NCBI RefSeq assembly: GCF_000633455.1
Contig: NZ_AYMG01000010.1
Coordinates: forward strand, 356,245-420,244
From: Pedobacter jeongneungensis
GTDB lineage: Bacteria > Bacteroidota > Bacteroidia > Sphingobacteriales > Sphingobacteriaceae
Length of the DNA stretch: 64,000 nucleotides
Direction: 5' to 3'
Of the stretch, positions 60,884-64,000 are shown one piece after another (the first letter of the stretch is position 1; each line of letters begins with the position of its first letter). The position numbers were made by a program, and so were the translations under genes. The notes under the pieces are model-generated. The model ran no database searches, had not been told where the DNA came from, and saw nothing but the letters and a program-made list of their open reading frames with translations.

Positions 60884-61178
60884 TGCTCCTGTTAGCTCTA
60901 TTTATTAATTTAATTACTATTGGATTAATGGCGCTAAAATAATAAAAATTGAAATGCCCCTATTATCTATTTAAGATTGGAAGACTACTTGTAGCAAACA
61001 ACAAAAGATATATAAAGCAATGAAAGGCATGCAGATAGGAAATATTTTATACATGCCAAATCAGTATGTTAGCGCTTTAAAAATCTCATAACAAAAGAAA
61101 AAATCTCCCATAAAGAAAAATATACAAATAATTTCATTTTTATTGGTTTTACCGCCTAAATAAATCCCTCTGTTTTAC
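60884..61178. other. Gene-free stretch before purH
   Basis: AT-rich DNA with no ORF. A weak GGCATG/CATGCC inverted pair lies near 61027. Only the -7 element below was recognised. Confidence 0.4.
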
Positions 61179-61186
61179 TACCTTTG
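61179..61186 (+). promoter_or_regulatory. -7 promoter element of purH
   Basis: TACCTTTG matches TAnnTTTG, 21 nt before the ATG at 61208. It also overlaps an in-frame TTG upstream, which argues against that TTG as start. Confidence 0.6.
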
Positions 61187-61207
61187 CGGCTCAAAATTTT
61201 CAGTAGA

Positions 61208-62734
61208 ATGAGTCAATCCATTAAAATCAAAAACGCTTTAATCTCAGTATATTATAAAGATGGTTTGGAGCCATTGGTAAAATTGTTAGCTGCACAAGGT
61301 GTACAGTTATTTTCTACCGGTGGAACAGAACAATTTATTAAAGATTTAAATCTTCCGGTTACGGCGGTTGAAGATTTAACCGGTTACCCTTCTATTTTGG
61401 GTGGACGTGTTAAAACCTTACACCCAAAAGTATTCGGTGGAATTTTAAACCGCAGAGCGTTAGCAGGCGACCAGGAGCAGATTGCGGAATATGAGATCCC
61501 TGAAATTGATTTGGTGATTGTTGATTTATATCCTTTTGAAGAAACCGTAAAAGCAGGTGGAACACCGGAAGAAATTATCGAAAAAATCGATATCGGCGGT
61601 ATTTCTTTAATCCGTGCTGCTGCGAAAAACTTTAACGATGTAGTGATTATCGCATCGAAAAACGACTATCCTACTTTACAGGCTCAATTAGAAGCACAAA
61701 ATGGCGAAACTACTTTAGCACAGCGTAAATCTTTCGCTAAAACAGCTTTCCATACTTCTTCTCACTACGATACTGCAATCTTCAATTATTTCAATATAGA
61801 AGAACCACTTGATGTTTTCAAACAGAGTGTAACAGAGGCTAAAACTTTGCGTTATGGCGAAAACCCTCATCAAGGCGGTGTATTTTATGGTGATTTAGAT
61901 GCCATGTTTACCAAACTTAACGGTAAAGAACTTTCGTACAACAACCTGGTTGATGTGGATGCCGCTGTTGCTTTGATCGACGAATTCGAAGATCCAACTT
62001 TTGCGATCTTAAAACATACAAATGCCTGTGGTATTGCTTCACGCCCTACTGTTAAACAAGCCTGGATTGATGCTTTAGCATGCGACCCTGTTTCAGCTTT
62101 CGGTGGTGTATTGATTACCAATGTAGAGGTTGACCTGGAAACAGCTGAGGAAATTAACAACTTGTTTTTCGAAGTGTTAATTGCACCTTCTTACCAGCCA
62201 GAAGCTGTAGAATTGTTCAGCAAAAAGAAAAACCGTGTTATTTTACAACGTAACGAGGTAGAATTGAGCAAAAAACAATTTAAAACCTTACTAAATGGTG
62301 TAATTGAACAGGATAAAGATTTAATTATCGAAGGTCCGGAGCAAATGACCACCGTTACCGATAAAGCGCCAACAGCACAAGAATTGAAAGATTTATTCTT
62401 CGCTAACAAAATTGTAAAACATACCAAATCGAACACCATTGTTTTGGTTAAAGATGATGTTTTAATTGCCAGCGGTGTTGGACAAACTTCGCGTGTTGAT
62501 GCGTTAAGACAAGCGATTGAAAAAGCAGCTTCGTTCGGTTTCAGCGTTAAAGGTGCTGTCATGGCTTCAGATGCTTTCTTCCCTTTCCCTGATTGTGTAG
62601 AAATCGCTGCTGATGCTGGCATTAGTGCAGTTTTACAACCAGGTGGATCAATTAAAGATGCTGATTCTGTTGCCAAAGCAAACGAAAAAGGCATTGCAAT
62701 GGTAACTACTGGAGTAAGACACTTTAAACACTAG
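61208..62734 (+). CDS. purH: Bifunctional AICAR formyltransferase/IMP cyclohydrolase
   Basis: A 508-residue enzyme for the last two steps of IMP synthesis. The N-terminal MGS-like cyclohydrolase domain shows LISVYYKDGLEPLVKLLAAQ, STGGTEQFI and GGRVKTLHPKVFGGIL. The C-terminal formyltransferase domain shows LRYGENPHQGGVFYG, ILKHTNACGIA and the terminal AMVTTGVRHFKH. I placed the start at ATG 61208 because the promoter element lies just upstream. It is followed by a repeat element before mreB. Confidence 0.96.
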   Translation: MSQSIKIKNALISVYYKDGLEPLVKLLAAQGVQLFSTGGTEQFIKDLNLPVTAVEDLTGYPSILGGRVKTLHPKVFGGILNRRALAGDQEQIAEYEIPEIDLVIVDLYPFEETVKAGGTPEEIIEKIDIGGISLIRAAAKNFNDVVIIASKNDYPTLQAQLEAQNGETTLAQRKSFAKTAFHTSSHYDTAIFNYFNIEEPLDVFKQSVTEAKTLRYGENPHQGGVFYGDLDAMFTKLNGKELSYNNLVDVDAAVALIDEFEDPTFAILKHTNACGIASRPTVKQAWIDALACDPVSAFGGVLITNVEVDLETAEEINNLFFEVLIAPSYQPEAVELFSKKKNRVILQRNEVELSKKQFKTLLNGVIEQDKDLIIEGPEQMTTVTDKAPTAQELKDLFFANKIVKHTKSNTIVLVKDDVLIASGVGQTSRVDALRQAIEKAASFGFSVKGAVMASDAFFPFPDCVEIAADAGISAVLQPGGSIKDADSVAKANEKGIAMVTTGVRHFKH

Positions 62735-62739
62735 TTCGA

Positions 62740-62822
62740 GCTGAAAGCGTAAAGCTTAAAGCATATTGCAAATCGCTTTAGTCTTTCAGCTTTGGACTTT
62801 TACCTTTGGTCTTTTAGCTTTT
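62740..62822. repeat. Inverted-repeat element after purH
   Basis: GCTGAAAG (62740) and CTTTCAGC (62783) pair, and CTTTGGTCTTTTAGCTTT near 62805 is shared with the element at 36320-36397. Confidence 0.6.
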
Positions 62823-62920
62823 ATTTTCCAGAACATTTTAATTGCCTTAAAAACAATTCAATAACTGAAGAAAATAAAACTTAAAACAATAAAAAAGCTA
62901 TTTTTACATTAGGAATAGTA

Positions 62921-62928
62921 TAGATTTG
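62921..62928 (+). promoter_or_regulatory. -7 promoter element of mreB
   Basis: TAGATTTG matches TAnnTTTG, 27 nt before the mreB ATG. Confidence 0.5.
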
Positions 62929-62955
62929 ACAAAATAAAGAAAACATACCTTATAC

Positions 62956-63978
62956 ATGGGATTATTTAACTGGTTTACGCAAGAAGTTGCCATCGATTTA
63001 GGCACTGCGAATACCCTGATTATACATAACGACAAAGTAGTTGTAGATGAGCCATCTATCGTTGCTTTTGATCGTACTACAAACAAAGTCATTGCTATAG
63101 GTCGTCAGGCAATGCAAATGGAGGGTAAAACCCACGATAATATTAAAACCGTTCGTCCATTAAAGGATGGAGTAATTGCCGATTTCAACGCCGCTGAGGC
63201 GATGATTAAGGGTATGATCCGTATGCTTAATGGCGGTAAAGGATGGATGTTCCCTTCTTTACGTATGGTAATCTGTATTCCTTCTGGTATTACAGAGGTA
63301 GAAAAACGTGCTGTGCGCGACTCTGCGGAGATTGCCGGAGCAAAAGAAGTATACCTGATCCACGAGCCAATGGCAGCTGCTGTAGGTATCGGGATTGATG
63401 TGGAAGAGCCAATGGGTAACATGATCATCGATATAGGCGGTGGTACTACTGAAATTGCAGTTATTGCTTTATCTGGTATCGTATGCGATCAATCGATTCG
63501 CGTGGCCGGTGATAACTTCGACTCTGATATCGTTAACTATATTCGTCGTCAGCATAATATTATGATTGGTGACCGTACTGCTGAGAAAATCAAGATTGAA
63601 GTGGGTGCAGCTTTACCTGAGTTACAGGATGCTCCTGCTGACTTTGCGGTTCAGGGCCGTGATTTAATGACGGGTGTACCAAAACAGATTACTGTTTCTT
63701 ACACCGAAATTGCACACTGTTTGGATAAATCGATCTCTAAAATTGAAGAAGCGATTTTAAAAGCTTTGGAGATTACTCCTCCCGAACTTTCTGCAGATAT
63801 TTACCAAACTGGTATCTATTTAACAGGTGGTGGTGCCTTGCTGAGAGGTTTGGATAAACGTGTGGCTGCTAAAACTAAATTGCCTGTTCACGTTGCAGAA
63901 GATCCACTTCGTGCAGTAGTACGAGGAACCGGCATCGCCCTTAAAAACATTGGCGGATATAAATTCTTAATGCAATAA
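62956..63978 (+). CDS. mreB: Rod shape-determining protein MreB
   Basis: A 340-residue bacterial actin. Phosphate 1 loop AIDLGTANTLI is at about residues 11-21, the second phosphate loop IIDIGGGTTEIAVIA in mid-protein, and the adenosine region LTGGGALLRGLD near 290. The N-terminal MGLFNWFTQE is the membrane-binding amphipathic segment. It directs lateral wall synthesis; mreC and mreD usually follow, beyond this window. Confidence 0.97.
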   Translation: MGLFNWFTQEVAIDLGTANTLIIHNDKVVVDEPSIVAFDRTTNKVIAIGRQAMQMEGKTHDNIKTVRPLKDGVIADFNAAEAMIKGMIRMLNGGKGWMFPSLRMVICIPSGITEVEKRAVRDSAEIAGAKEVYLIHEPMAAAVGIGIDVEEPMGNMIIDIGGGTTEIAVIALSGIVCDQSIRVAGDNFDSDIVNYIRRQHNIMIGDRTAEKIKIEVGAALPELQDAPADFAVQGRDLMTGVPKQITVSYTEIAHCLDKSISKIEEAILKALEITPPELSADIYQTGIYLTGGGALLRGLDKRVAAKTKLPVHVAEDPLRAVVRGTGIALKNIGGYKFLMQ

Positions 63979-64000
63979 CCTAGATTTGAGATATGAGATA

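Noticed and set aside
62191..62694. 167-residue minus-strand ORF inside purH
   Set aside because: Antisense shadow of a well-conserved enzyme.

Overview
The window looks like a chromosomal segment of a Bacteroidota bacterium, most likely family Sphingobacteriaceae (Pedobacter-like). Evidence: near absence of Shine-Dalgarno sequences before start codons, repeated TAnnTTTG promoter elements typical of the Bacteroidota housekeeping sigma factor, TonB-dependent receptor/surface lipoprotein and FadL-type genes, DUF4136, DUF3467 and DUF6496 families, an Mpo1-like DUF962 protein, and many palindromic intergenic repeats. The species call is inference; no 16S rRNA is present. No prophage, transposase, CRISPR array or rRNA operon was seen.

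Layout. 1-7 kb: a glycosyltransferase, two DUF4136 lipoproteins, then tRNA maturation genes (TsaC/YrdC-type synthase, CCA-adding-type nucleotidyltransferase, MiaA) around a pRiA4b-ORF3-like protein. 7-11 kb: a matrixin-like lipoprotein metalloprotease, a FadL/SGNH-lipase pair, and DUF3467. 11-16.7 kb: a carbohydrate-degradation cluster (GH29 fucosidase, SGNH esterase, a frameshifted GH123/DUF4091 gene) sitting between rpoC and DUF3467. 16.8-35.8 kb, all on the minus strand: the transcription/translation super-cluster, read as rpsU, xerC, hpf, tRNA-Thr(UGU), tRNA-Tyr, tRNA-Gly, tRNA-Thr(GGU), tuf, tRNA-Trp, secE, nusG, then three accessory secreted-protein genes, then rplK, rplA, rplJ, rplL, rpoB, rpoC. 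36-44.6 kb: small proteins, an acyl-CoA dehydrogenase, a ComEA-like protein, a bifunctional OlsF-type acyltransferase with an acyltransferase-only paralogue, and a transglutaminase-like protein. 44.7-49.7 kb: a TonB-dependent receptor/lipoprotein pair and DUF962. 49.9-54.8 kb: pheT, a coiled-coil gene, zapA, rny. 55-58.4 kb: a tight operon of a secreted EEP-family hydrolase, an Lgt-like membrane protein, a cysteine-rich radical SAM protein and two twin small membrane proteins. 58.5-64 kb: radC, rpsT, purN, purH, mreB.

Most notable: (1) the radical SAM/Lgt-like/small-membrane-protein operon, a candidate uncharacterised lipid- or lipoprotein-modification system; (2) the lipoprotein metalloprotease plus two secreted partners wedged between nusG and rplK; (3) rpsU and hpf are the only two genes with a full anti-SD match, a likely bS21-linked regulon; (4) a six-turn 11-bp-phased operator placed like a PhoB box at the receptor gene, which also moves that gene's start codon; (5) a hairpin repeat lying in frame in the N-terminus of the CCA enzyme, and a 12-copy ATGACTA array that supplies the start codon of a DUF6496 gene; (6) many distinct palindromic intergenic repeat families.

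All function calls come from reading motifs by eye; no database search was run.
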